DNA of 64,000 bases, taken from the NCBI GenBank assembly GCA_029251525.1, contig JAQXDE010000005.1, forward strand, positions 62,001-126,000, written 5' to 3'. Source of the DNA: Saprospiraceae bacterium. Its GTDB lineage: Bacteria > Bacteroidota > Bacteroidia > Chitinophagales > Saprospiraceae. The notes below the pieces were generated by a model. That model had not been told where the DNA came from. It ran no database searches and saw only the letters and a list, made by a program, of their open reading frames with translations. Below are positions 41,648 to 55,100 of the stretch, piece by piece. Positions within the stretch are counted from its first letter, which is position 1. Each line of letters opens with the position of its first letter. A program made the translations under genes and the position numbers.

Positions 41648-42496
41648 ATGTCAAATTATTTTTGTGTCAATGGAAAAATCGTTTTAGCTAAAAATGCAAA
41701 ATTGCAAGTTACAGATTTAGGTTTGATACGTGGTTATGGGATTTTTGATTTTTTAAAGGTTGAAAATGGAATTCCACTTTTTATCGAGGATCATATGATT
41801 CGATTTCAAAATTCAGCCATAAGTATGGGTTTAAATATGAGTTATACCGTGGAAGAATTGAAATTTTTAGTGATGAAATTAATTGCGAAGAATGAATTCA
41901 AAAAAGGTGGAATGAAAATCATCCTAACAGGTGGATATTCTGATAATGGTTACTTGCCTGCTAAAGAATCAAATATGGTTATTTTATTGACTGATCTTAA
42001 ACCTCCTGCCAAAAGAAATTATTCAAAGGGTATAAAATTAATGTTGCACGAACATTTTCGACATACTGCAGTGGTTAAGACTACAAATTATATAGAACCA
42101 ATTCGACTTGCTGGTGAATTAAAAAAAGCTAAAGCAGTGGACGTTTTGTATTATTGGGACGGAAAAATTTCTGAGTCAGCACGTTCCAATTTTTTTATTG
42201 TTAAAAAGGATAATACCATTGTTACACCTATCAATCATGTACTGAAAGGTATAACTCGTAATCGAATAATGAGTTTGGCTAGTGAACATTACGAGGTCAT
42301 TGAAAAAGATATTACTTTTCTGGATTTGAAAAATGCGACTGAAGCATTCTTGTCAAGTACAACCAAGGGAGCTTTACCAGTTGTTCAGATTGATGACATT
42401 AAAATTGGAAACGGTAAACCGGGTAAGGCTAGCCTCCTAATTAATGAATTGTTGAAAAAGCAAGGCAAGAAATATAAAAGTAATTTTATGAAATGA
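41648..42496 (+). CDS. PLP-dependent aminotransferase, class IV
   Basis: 282 residues with the fold shared by branched-chain aminotransferase, D-amino-acid transaminase and aminodeoxychorismate lyase. The early segment LGLIRGYGIFDFLKVENGIP, the catalytic Lys 144 in VVKTTNYIE, the PLP-contacting Glu 176 in SESARSNFF, and a C-terminal SSTTKGALPV segment are present. The exact substrate cannot be set from the sequence; the ilvE-like and dat-like types are both possible. It stands alone. Confidence 0.9.
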   Translation: MSNYFCVNGKIVLAKNAKLQVTDLGLIRGYGIFDFLKVENGIPLFIEDHMIRFQNSAISMGLNMSYTVEELKFLVMKLIAKNEFKKGGMKIILTGGYSDNGYLPAKESNMVILLTDLKPPAKRNYSKGIKLMLHEHFRHTAVVKTTNYIEPIRLAGELKKAKAVDVLYYWDGKISESARSNFFIVKKDNTIVTPINHVLKGITRNRIMSLASEHYEVIEKDITFLDLKNATEAFLSSTTKGALPVVQIDDIKIGNGKPGKASLLINELLKKQGKKYKSNFMK

Positions 42497-42744
42497 TTTT
42501 AATTAAGTTATCTCAATATATAATTTTTCTTCATTAAAATATTCAATAAACCATTGCTATACTTAGGATTTAACCCTTTTATCTAATATTTCATTTGCCA
42601 CTTGAAAGGACTATTTTAAGATTAATAAAAAACAAAAACATCTTGTTTTTCTAAAATGTGATTTTTTAAATTGGGTTTAAGAAAAATATATCCTGGCATA
42701 AAGAGTTTTCCTCTATTATTGAGTTATTTATTTTCGCAATATTG

Positions 42745-42783
42745 AATCTACCCTATTCAGGGTAGATTGGCATAATCTGTGCA
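42745..42783 (+). promoter_or_regulatory. Inverted repeat next to a -24/-12-like site
   Basis: A 10-bp perfect inverted repeat (42745-42754 with 42759-42768, loop ATTC) abuts TGGCAT (42768-42773), five bases and GTGCA (42779-42783). GG and GC are spaced as in sigma-54 promoters, with one mismatch in the -12 half. It lies 355 bases before the giant gene. The remaining 42497-43138 gap holds no gene. Confidence 0.3.
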
Positions 42784-43138
42784 ACACATTCCTTGACCAA
42801 AAACCTACTTACATCTAGAAATAAAATGCGATAACGTTAAATTAAGAAGTGCAAATTTCCTGATGACGCCATAGGCCATTATTGTTTTCTCAAATCTATA
42901 CGAATCTTCCGTTTACACCCATTATCTACTTAATCCCCATAGCATTAAACATATTTTCGATTTATTATTCAAGTAATTCCAGGAATATTAAGATTAATTA
43001 TTGCATTCAATAAATTAATTTGCTTGGCGCTCTATTTTTTGAAATAGGATATATTGAAAATAAGTCAAATTAAAATTGACTTTTCTAAACCCAAGAGGAG
43101 AAAAGTATTTATGTCGAATTTTTTGTAAAAGGAAAAGT

Positions 43139-46100
43139 ATGCAGATTAGGTTCAAAAAATATTTTTTTAAAGACGAAGTTGGTATTATACCTATAATAGG
43201 AACGTTTTTACTTTTAGTATTAACTTTTCCTTCAATGAATGGTGCTAGATTTAATCCGACAGCTGAGAAAGCTGAAATAGTGGATGGAGTTTTGTATTAT
43301 TCGTCTATCAATCCTACCTTTCATTCAAAATATAATTCTTTTTTTTTCATACTCGGTGACCCTCCTATCGCAAATTTAGACACCGTAAGTGTTTTGCAAG
43401 GGACATCAGTTTCAGGTAATGTTTTACTAAATGATAGCGACCCAGATGGTGATGTTTTGGTTTTGAATACAACACCCATTATTGCTCCAATGTATGGGAC
43501 TGTTACATTAAATGCTGATGGAAGTTTTACTTATGTACCTTTTCCCTATTATGTAGGAACGGATCAGTTTACCTATGAGGTTTGCGATGGAAATAAAGTA
43601 GATGTTACTAACAGTTACGATAATCAAACTAATGTAATAATTACTCCTTTTGGAACCCCTGTAGTTAGTTCTACCATTACTGTTATTTCCGGAGGTATTG
43701 TTACTGATGTAAATATTCCAAATTTTTACCTTGAACATACACGGGATGAAAATCTAATAATAACTTTAACTAGTCCAAGTGGAACAGAGGTGATATTGGT
43801 AGATCAGGTTTGTGGGGATGAAAATTTTGATATTGGGTTTGACGATGAAAGTGGAGTTGATTATACAAATATGCCTTGTCCCCCAGATGAGGGAGGACTG
43901 AATCAGCCGTTTGAGCCAATGTCAGGATTTGATGGAGAAAATAGTACAGGAGATTGGGTTTTTACTATTTATGATGTTGTATTTAATGATGGGGGATTCC
44001 TAGATTTTTGGGAGTTAGATATTACATCATTAGGGGCAGCAGCTGGGACAAACTGTGAAACTGCAACAGTTACAGCTTTAGTTTATTCCTCTAGTACGGA
44101 AATATGTAGTAATAATATTGATGATGATGGAGATGGGTTAGTTGATGTTTTTGATCCAGATTGTCCTTGCGATGATGATAATTTTTTGGGACTTTGCGAT
44201 CCACAATGTGAATATTTTCCGCCAGGGACTCCAAGTTTTGATATAACTGTAGAATGGTCAAGCAAGGATAGTGTCAACACCTTTACTCCAGTAATTGGAG
44301 CCGATTTAGACGGAGACAATTCATCAATTGAGATTCTTGGATTTAAGGGTAGTACAACTACATATGTAGAAAATGCCCTATTTATTATTGATGGATCAAA
44401 TGGATTGACAAAGTATACCTTTAACTCAAAACCACTTCATATTTTTAATAAAGGTATAGCATTTGGAGATGTAGATAGGGATGGGAATGGAGAAATTTAT
44501 TATATGATAGGAAATGAAGATGAGGATGATTATCGAAGAATTGCATGTTATGAATATAATCCTTCAGGTACAAACCTAGGTGGAACAGGTACTGGGTCAT
44601 TTGATTTACAATGGGTTTCTGACCAAAGAGTAACTTGTGGTTTAGCTTATCCATTCTATACTGTTACTGATAATTTTGCAGTAAATTTGGCTGATTTCAA
44701 TAATGATGGATTTTCGGAAGTATATGTAGGGAATGAAATTTTTGATGCTATAACAGGAACTCGATTAGCAGTTGGTGGACCTAATAATATTGGAAATAAC
44801 ATTTACAATTTTTATTCTCACGAACACTTTCATGCAAATACTATAGCTGTAGATGCACTGCCTGATGCAGATTGTACCAATTGTGCAGGTTTGGAGTTAG
44901 TAGCTGGGAATCAAGTTTATTCTGTGGATTTAAGTTCAGGTGTTATGACTGTCGAAAAGGAGTTAACATCTGCTCCAGGTTACCAAGATGGACCAGTTTC
45001 AATTGCTGATTATGACTTAGATGGAGATGTTGATGGGATTATAACAACTACAGATGTTGACGGGTCTTATTTATATATTTGGGATTTACAAACTGAAACA
45101 TTGATTGGGAATGTTCATACTATAACTGATGCTGATATTAGTACAGTTTGGTATCGCAGTGCGAGTAATGCAACCATTGCAGATTTTGATGGTGATAATA
45201 AACCAGAAATTGGAGTTTGTGCCAATTATGTTTTTCAGGTAATTGAAGATTACCAATTCGATATCAGTGGTACTGGAGGAGTTGCTTGGAGTTTGACTAC
45301 AACAGATAGGTCTGGAATGACTGGAGCGACTTCATTCGATTTTAACGCAGATGGTTTAACGGAAGTAGTTTACAGGGACGAGAATGATTTGAGAATTATT
45401 TCAGGATCGACAGGAGTAAACCTCTCAACATTTCCATGTGGATCAAGAACAGGGGGAGAATATCCAATTGTATTAGATATTGATAATGATAATGAAACAG
45501 AGTTAGTTTGCTCTTGTGCAGATGAATCATTTGCGAGGAATGGAAGAATGAGAGCATTTAAATCGCTTGATTATCCATGGGTTCCAACTAGGAATATTTG
45601 GAATCAGTATGCTTATTTTATTACCAACATAAATGATGATTTAAGTATTCCACCCGTTCAGCAACCACATCATTTGGTTGGCTCTCCTGCTTTGGGCAGT
45701 TCAGGGCGTTTAAATAGTTTTTTAAAACAAGTTGGACCTTACAATAATGAGGGAGAACCAGTTTTTCCGGCATCAGATATAATCGTAAAAATAATAGATG
45801 GAGGTTCTGTCGAGTGTGGTTTAGGAGATAGTATTAATGTTATTCTTCGATTTTATAATTTTGGAGACTTAAGTTACCCAGCAGGAATTCCTTTTTCTGT
45901 CTATGAAGGTAATCCAGAAAATACGGGACATTTAATAGGAGCTTTTGACATTCCAACTTCAATAATTCCTGGTGATTCTGTTGATATTTCTATTAGGCTA
46001 GCTGTTGTAGGATTGACCACACCATTTAATTTATTTGTGATTGGAAATGATGATGGAAGTTTGCCATTGCCATTAGATTTAGAAAATGATTTTCCAGCAA

Positions 46101-49100
46101 CATCTATAGGTGAATGTGATTTCTCCAATAATATGGATTCGATATTTATTGACGATTGTGAAACAGAAGATCCTGTTTTGGCGGGTGTTCCAAATGATGT
46201 TACGATTGAGTGCGATGAGACGGTAAGTGTTCCTCTCGTAACAGCAACAGATAATTGTTCAACAGAAATGACAGTTATATATTCATTTGTTGAAAATTCA
46301 GGTTCTTGTATTGGATCAATAATCCGAACATGGACGGTGACTGATGACTGTGGTAATGTAGCAACTGAGTCTCAAACTATTACAGTTCAAGATTCTGAGG
46401 CACCTTTTTTATGGGGCGTTCCATCTAATACTACATTTGATTGTGATAGTCAATATCCAGCAATTCCAGATGTAACTGCTACAGATGATTGTTCCGGGGT
46501 AATGACAATTACTTATGATACTTTATTGGTAGGAGTAGGTTGTCCTTATACAGTTACTCGAACATGGACAGCGACAGATAATTGTAATAATTCAGTTTCA
46601 CAATCATATACTCTTTCTGTTTTAGATGATGAATTACCTGTTATTACAGGAGTGCCTTCAAATATTACCGTAGAGTGCAAGGATGTACCTGATCCTGCAA
46701 ATGTGACTGTTTCGGATAATTGTGATAATAATATTAATCTAACATATGAGGATATTTATTTGCCGAATGGTAGTTATGAGGATAATAATGAGGTGACTGT
46801 TCCTGCGTCAGGAAAGGTGTGGAATATAAATGTTAGTGAATTTGGGAGTTTATCAGCAAGTGATTTTTTAAGTTTTGATTTATCTTTTCAATCAAATAAA
46901 GGAAAAGGTCGAGCAGAGTTTGTTTTAATAAACCCATCGGGGCAAGGAATATTTTTAGTTGGAGATTATTGTACAGGTGGTGATTGTGAAGCTACTGAGC
47001 CAACTCCATTAACTTGGAATACCACATTTACTAGATGTGATACTGGAAGTCCTCAATGGAACAATGATGATCCAATTCCAACAGGAGTAGGAAATTTTAC
47101 TCCTCACGGAAAAACACCTATAGATGCTGTTCCTGGAGTTTCAGAATATTTAGATTGTTTTGAGGATTTTACTGGTCCAATGGATGGACAGTGGCAGTTA
47201 TATGCAAGAAAAAATCAGACAGCAAATGGATTGTTAAGGTTTCTAGGTTTTAGTTTTAATCTCGGAAACCACCCTTGTTTAGAGGAAGGAACTATTTTTA
47301 GAACGTGGAAAGCTACAGATGATTGTGGAAATACAGAAGTTGCCTCACAAACGATTACCTTGGAAGATACCACTCCTCCAATAGTTAATACGTATATAAT
47401 CGATACAACTGTTACATGTTATAGTGACATTCCGCCAATTCCAGTATTGACTGTTTCAGATTGTGATGATAATGCGACTATTATTTTTCAAGGAGAGACA
47501 GGAAGTGGGGACTGTGAATTTGAATTTATCAGAACATGGTTAGCTACTGACAATTGTGGAAATGATACAATAATAACGCAAACGATTACAGTAAAGGATA
47601 CCATTGCTCCGGTACTTGATCCTGCCCCTGCAGATATAACTATAGGTTGTGAAGATAACATTCCAACTCCTGCAGATTTAGAAGCGACAGATAATTGTTG
47701 GGATGAGGTTGATATTGACTTTTCTGAATCTTTAAATATGGAAGTTTGTCCATTTATCTTACGTCGAGTTTGGATAGCAATTGATGAATGTGACAATGCT
47801 GATTCGGTAGTACAAATTATTACAATATTAGATGATACACCTCCAGTCCTGATAGGGATTCCAGATGATATTATCCTTGATTGTCAAGATTGTCTTCAAG
47901 ACTTCGAAAATGGAGGTTTTGAAGATAATACAGTAACAGGAAATTGGGCAGGTGTCCCTGAAAGCCAAATTCCTGGTTGGGATACAGATGCATCTGATAA
48001 TAAAATTGAAATTCAAAGATCTGGTAAAATAAATGGAGTAGTTTCATATGAAGGTGAATGGCATGCAGAATTAAATCATATCAATAATGGTGATTTATAT
48101 CAAACATTTTGTGTGGTTCCAACCACAATATTACAAATTTCTTTTGCTCATAGACATCGCCCTGCTGGGGGAAATTGGTCTGATGATATTATGGGAGTTT
48201 ATATTGGCCCTGATTTGAATAATTTAACCCTTATTGAAACAATTATTGGAAGAAGAAATGAAGGATGGAAAGTTCATAACATAAATTACTCTGTACCCGC
48301 TAATCAACCCGAAGCTATCTTTTTATTTAGAGCAATTCAAGGTTCTCCAAATAATATTTCTATTGGTAATTTAATTGATGATATTAATATAATTACGATT
48401 CCAGGTACAACAGTGGTGCCCTCTGTTTCTGATAACTGTACAGATGATATTAGCTTTGAATTGAGTGAAGTTAAGACTGAAAACGATTGTCCTGATAACT
48501 ACAAACTAGTTCGGGCATGGACAGCAATGGATGATTGTGGAAATATTACTGTTGATTCTCAGGTAATAATAGTAGGAGATTTTATTGGCCCAGAAATAAC
48601 TGGGGTTCCTCAAGATACAATTGTTAATTGTGACGATGTCCCAGATGCTGTAATCATTCTTACTGCAATTGATAATTGTGGAGGTGATTATCCAGTGACC
48701 TTTGTAGAAGAAACAACTGGATCTGATTGTCCTTCCAATTACAATATCATTAGAATATGGACGGCTGAAGATCTCTGCGGAAATATAACTATTGACACCC
48801 AAATAATAAGTGTTTTAGATACAATTGAACCTATTATTTATAATTTACCGCAAGATTTAACAGTTAATTGCGAAGCTATTCCTGATACTGTTGGTAACAA
48901 TATTTTCGCTTCAGATAATTGTAATACAACTCAAATATTTTTCTCAGAGTCTATAGGAGACACAAGCCAAGTTAATTGTGAAGATAATTTGATGTATACC
49001 ATTAAAAGGAAGTGGGTGGCAGTCGATGGATGTGATAATAGAGATTCTGTCTTACAAAATATTACCGTTTATTGTGGAGAATGTTGTGAAAATGAGATCG

Positions 49101-52100
49101 ATGATGATTATGATGGAACCATTGATAATTTTGATGGAGATTGTCCATGTAACGATATTTTAACTAATATTGGCAATGACTATTTTAATTTATGTCAACC
49201 TGATTGTGAATTCAATCCAAATCCAGCTATACCATTTAGTATTGTAAAAAGTTTTGAAACAGAATCAGAAATTCATTCTGCTTTTACTATTCCGCTAATT
49301 GGAGATCTAGATGGTAATGGTGAAACTAATATTGTTGTTATCAATGCAGATGATAATGGTTGGTTAGGAAGAGGAATAACCATATACAATGGTAAAACAA
49401 AAAATGTAATAAATACCCATAATTTTGTTAATGCCGCAGTTGGTGTCTCAGGTCCAGGGCAAATTGCAATAGCAAACGTGGATACTGATCCTCAAGCTGA
49501 GTTATTTATTTATGCTTCACATAAAAATGCAGTAACTTCCTCTAAGAGACGAAGAATTATAAGGTATGACTTTAATAGTGACCTTAGTACAATGACAGAA
49601 ACTTGGGTATCTAATCAAGCAGTTACTGGTGGTGGTCGTTCAGGAGGTGTTATTGGTTTAGCAGACTTTAATGGAGATGGTGTGGCAGAGGTTTATGCTG
49701 AGAATGATATTTTTAATACTCAAACTGGAGTACGATTGATAAATGGTTCTGTATCCCCTAGTGGTCAAACTTGGTCAAATAATGGACATGGAGAAACAGG
49801 TATAACAGTAGCAGCTGATTTGACTGATGCTCCAGGGTTAGAATTAGCAGCAGGAACCTCAGTATTTGAGTTTGATTTTGTTAATGTAAATGGGGAAATT
49901 GGTAACAGTTATAATGAAATTCATTTAGGCCAAAATAATGATGGTTTTACCTCTATTGCTGATATGGATAATGATGGAGAGCTAGATGTTGTCGTAGCAA
50001 CTCCTGGGCTTCCTGGTACTTCTGAATTATATATTTGGAATCCTAGGACTAAAACCCTTATGGCAGAAATTGATCTACCAATGAATGGTTCCTCTAATGG
50101 AGTTGGTAGAACAGTTGGACCACCATTTATTGGAGATGTGGATGGAGATGGATTCGCTGAAATAGGCGTATTTAGAAGAAATTTAATTATTATCTATGAT
50201 TACGATGGAACAGGTACTTTAAATGAAAAAGCACGTAATACTGTTTTTGATGCTTCGGCTAGGACTGGGTTAACTATGTTTGATTTTAATCAAGATGGTA
50301 TTTCTGAAGTTGTTTATCGAGGGATGACAACACTTCATGTGTTTAATATTTCAGGAAATATCTTCCAAGAGTTAAACTCATTTGAATGTTTGTCATTTAC
50401 AGGAAATGAATATCCAATTGTAGCAAATATTGATGATGATCCTTCAGCGGAGTTAATTTGTAACTGTGGAATGTCCACTAATACTAGAAAAGGAAAAATG
50501 GTAATATTTGAATCTGGTGGAGACCCTTGGGCTCCATCCAGGTCAGTATGGAATCAGTATGCATATAATACCACTAATGTTAATAATGATTTAACCATTC
50601 CAAAAAACCCACAAAATAATGCAACTTTATTTGGTGGAGCTAACCGTCCGTTGAATAATTTTTATGAGCAGGCGACTCTTTATGATGAAAATGGTATACC
50701 TATTTTCCCTGCCTCCGAGTTAGAGGTTCTTTTTGAATTTGGAAACTTCTCTTTAGAAGGAGTTGAGGTATGCGAAGGTGCTGATATTAATATTGAAATG
50801 AATATTAATAATAATGGAAATGTTCCTTCAGGTGATACCCATATAAGTTATTATATTGGAAATCCATTCAATAGCCCGCCAAATGCTACGTTACTAAGTA
50901 CTGTTGAAGTACCTAGTATTTCCCAAAACTCTACATCATCATTTAATGATACGATAGCTATAGATCCAACGTTACTGCCTTTGACTTTATACGCTGTTTT
51001 AAATGATAACGGAAGTAATACTTTACCATTATCATTTCCACTTAATGGTCAAGTAGACTGTGCACCAGGAAATGATACTTTCCATCTTTTTATACCTGAT
51101 GGAGGTTTCCTAGTCGATGATTTAGAAGTAATTTGTTTTGGTGATAGTGTGGTTCAAGGAGATAATATCTATTATCAATCTGGAATTTATGTTGATACGT
51201 TATTGTCAATTCTAGGCTGTGATAGTATTGTAAATATGGAGGTTATAGTTAACCCAACTTATATTGTAAATCTTCAAGAAGAAATTTGTTTAGGAGAAGA
51301 GTTTGTTTTCGGAGATTCGACTTATACTGATCAAGGGAACTACACTAATGTCTTTCAATCGATTTTTAGTGGTTGTGATAGTACTGTTAATTTAAATTTA
51401 ACTGTCAATTATTTATATAATGATTCTATTAAAGCATGTGTTTGTTTCGGGAATAATTATGAAGTTGGAGATTCATCATATACAACTTCTGGAATTCATG
51501 TTACTTCAATGCTTTCTGTTAATGGTTGTGATAGTATAGTGACTTTAGATTTAACGGTTAGTCCAGAACCAACACTAATTGGAGTTCCACTTGATATAAC
51601 AGTTAACTGTGAAAGTATTCCTTCGGCAGCAGTTGTCAGTGTATCTGACAGTTGTAATGATACAATGCCTGTAAACTTTACTGAACTTACAGGAATTGGT
51701 TGTCCTTATACAATTACAAGAACATGGATCTCTGTAGATTCGTGTAATAATATAGTGACGGGTACTCAGTTAATTATAGTAGAGGATACAACAGCCCCAG
51801 TATTGTCTAATGTACCGAATGATGTAACGGTGGATTGTGGATCATTACCAAGTGCTCCTATAGTAATAGCAACGGATAACTGTGTCTCAATAATGACAAT
51901 AGATTATAGTGAAGTGGTTTCTGCTGGTTGTCCCTATACGATAACTCGAACTTGGAGTGCAATAGATTCTTGTAACAATACAGTTACAGAAAATCAAGTG
52001 ATTACAGTAACAGATACTATAGCCCCAGTTTTGTCAAATGTACCAACTGATATAACGGTGGATTGTATATCAATACCAAGTGCCCCTATAGTAACAGTGA

Positions 52101-55100
52101 CAGATGATTGCACTTCAATGGTGATAATAGATTATAGTGAAGTGGTTTCTTTTGGTTGTCCCTATACGATAACTCGAACTTGGAGTGCAACAGATTCTTG
52201 TAACAATACAGTTACAGGAAATCAAATAATTACAGTAGAAGATACAACAGCTCCAGTATTGTCAAATGTACCAAGTGATGTAACGGTGGATTGTGGATTA
52301 GTACCAGTTGTTCCTGAAGTAACAGCAACGGATAATTGTGCCTCAATAATGACAATAGATTATTATGAAGTGGTTTCTGTTGGTTGTCCCTATACGATAA
52401 CTCGAACTTGGAGTGCAACAGATTCTTGTAACAATACAGTTACAGAAAATCAAGTGATTACAGTAGAAGATAATATAGCTCCAGTATTGGTAAATGTACC
52501 AATTGATGTAACGGTGGATTGTGGATCGGTACCAGTTGTTCCTGAAGTAACAGCAATCGATGATTGTTCTTCAGCTATGATAGTAGATTATAATGAAGTG
52601 ATTTCCACAGGTTGTCCCTATACGATAACTCGAACTTGGAGTGCAACGGATTTTTGTAATAATTTAGCTACCATAACACAAATTATTACAGTAGAAGACT
52701 ATAACTTGCCAATATTATCAGGAGTGCCCTCTGATATTACTATTGAATGTAATGAGATTTTAGGAGAAGCATTAGTAACAGCAGAAGATGATTGTTCTGG
52801 AATTTTGCCTGTGACCTTTACCGAAGTGTTAGGAACAGGTTGTCCAAATACAATTACACGATCATGGACTGCAATTGATGATTGTGATAATGAAGTAATC
52901 GAAACTCAAATAATTACTTTGATTGATACAGTTAATCCTGTTTTTGCTAATGTTCCAAGTGATATTACAGTTGAGTGTAATGCCATCCCCGATACAGCAG
53001 AAGTAACGGTTAATGATAATTGTACGTCAGTGGTTGATATTTCATTCTCAGAAATAATTAAAACAGGTTGTCCATATACGATTACTAGAAAATGGGTTGC
53101 GATAGATGATTGTCAAAATATAGATTCAATAATTCAAGTGATCTATGTTGATGATAATACTTTTCCAATTTTGACAGGGGTACCAAATGATAAAACAGTA
53201 GATTGTGAATCAATTCCAAATATACCAATAGTAACCTCCACAGATTTGTGTTCAGGTGATTTACCCGTTTTATTTGAAGAGGAAATAGGAACGGGTTGCC
53301 CGTATACAATTACGCGAATATGGTCTGCAATTGACCCGTGTAATAATATGATTGTTGACCAGCAGACAATTACCGTAGAAGATAATACGTATCCTTTTTT
53401 AGTAAATGTTCCAAGTGATGTAACTGTAAATTGTGGAGCAATACCAGATACTGTGATTGTAGTAGCAAATGATAATTGTACAACTAATATTGAAATTCTT
53501 TTTACAGAAGATATTTCTAATGGTTGTCCTTTCATAATTACTCGGACTTGGACAGCAAATGATAGTTGTGGGAATTCTATTTCACAAAGTCAAATTATTA
53601 CAGTAAATGATAATGAATTGCCAACTCTAGTTGGTGTACCAAATAATATTACTGTGAATTGTGAAGCAATACCAGATCCTGCGGTTGTATCAGTAATAGA
53701 TGGTTGTTGGGATAACTTGACTCCTGTATTAAATGAGGTAGTTTCTAGTGGTTGTCCATATACAATTACTCGGACTTGGATAGCATCTGATAGTTGTGGA
53801 AATTATGTTTCTGAGACACAAGTAGTCACAGTTAAAGATGAAGAGGGACCAGTTTTTGAAACACCACCAGCAGATATTACTTTGGACTGTGATGACTCAA
53901 TTCCACCAGCTGCTGAATTAACGGCAACTGATAATTGTTCGGGTGAAGAAATCGATGGAGAATATATAATAGAGGATATTGATTTTAGTGAAGTAATTTC
54001 GGATGGTTGTCCGTTCAAAATTACTCGAACTTGGACAGCTTATGATGAGTGTGATAATGAATCTACAGTAACTCAAGTTATTACAATCGAAGATACCACT
54101 CTTCCAACTTTATTCAATTTGCCAAATGATTTGACACTTAATTGTGGAGAAATTCCAGATACCCAAATGGTGGTTGCTACAGATAATTGTGACCCTAATT
54201 TGGAAATGGTTTTTGATGAAGTATATTCAGATACAATTTGTGATAATACGTTTAAAATCACTCGAACTTGGACGTTCACAGATGACTGCGAAAATGAAAT
54301 TTTCTTTACTCAAAATATTCAAATTCAAGACATAACAGCTCCAGTGTTTGCGAGTGTTCCTGTTGATATGATGATTCCTTGTGATTCTGTTCCTGAATTA
54401 ATTACACCAACCGCAACCGATAATTGTAGTGATGTGTTAGTTGTTTTTGAAGAAATAGAAACTCCTGGAGATTGCGTTGATTTAAGGTTACTGACTCGAA
54501 CGTGGACGGCAACTGATGTTTGTGGTAATGAAAGTTCAGTTAGTCAAAATATTTTTTTCAATAAATGTTCTTCTGAGGCAACTTTGGTAATAGCACCAGA
54601 TAGTATAGTTTGTGAAGGAACAGATATTTCATTTGAAGTTACTTTGACTGAAGGGTATGATACCCCATTTTATCAATGGCAGTTTAGTACAAATGGAATG
54701 ACTTGGATGGATATTGTAGGAGCAAATGATTCTATATTTACTTTAAATACGGAAATAATTCATGCTGGTTTCTATCAAGTAATTGTAGCGAATGATACTT
54801 TGGAGATAAATAACACATTATGTAGTATTACATCAAATACACAATCTTTGGAGGTTAAAACATTAACGGTTGAAAATGAAAGTTTTGAATTAGAAATTTG
54901 TAAAGGTGATTCTATTGTAGTTGGAGGATCAGTTTATTTTGAGACTGGAAATTTTATAGATACATTAAGTGCATCATCAGGTTGTGATAGTGCTATTATT
55001 AATTTGGATTTGATTGTGTTTGATACGTATCGTTTCTTCGTTGATTCGACAATTTGTGAAGGTGAATTTGTTACAGTCGGTGGAATGAATTATTTTGAAA

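Noticed and set aside
43076-43138. TTG start for the giant protein
   Set aside because: The ATG at 43139 directly precedes the hydrophobic export segment; the upstream 21 residues look unlike a signal sequence.
53143-53535. 130-codon minus-strand frame inside the giant gene
   Set aside because: It arises from the repeat composition of the coding strand; similar antisense frames recur in register with the repeats.
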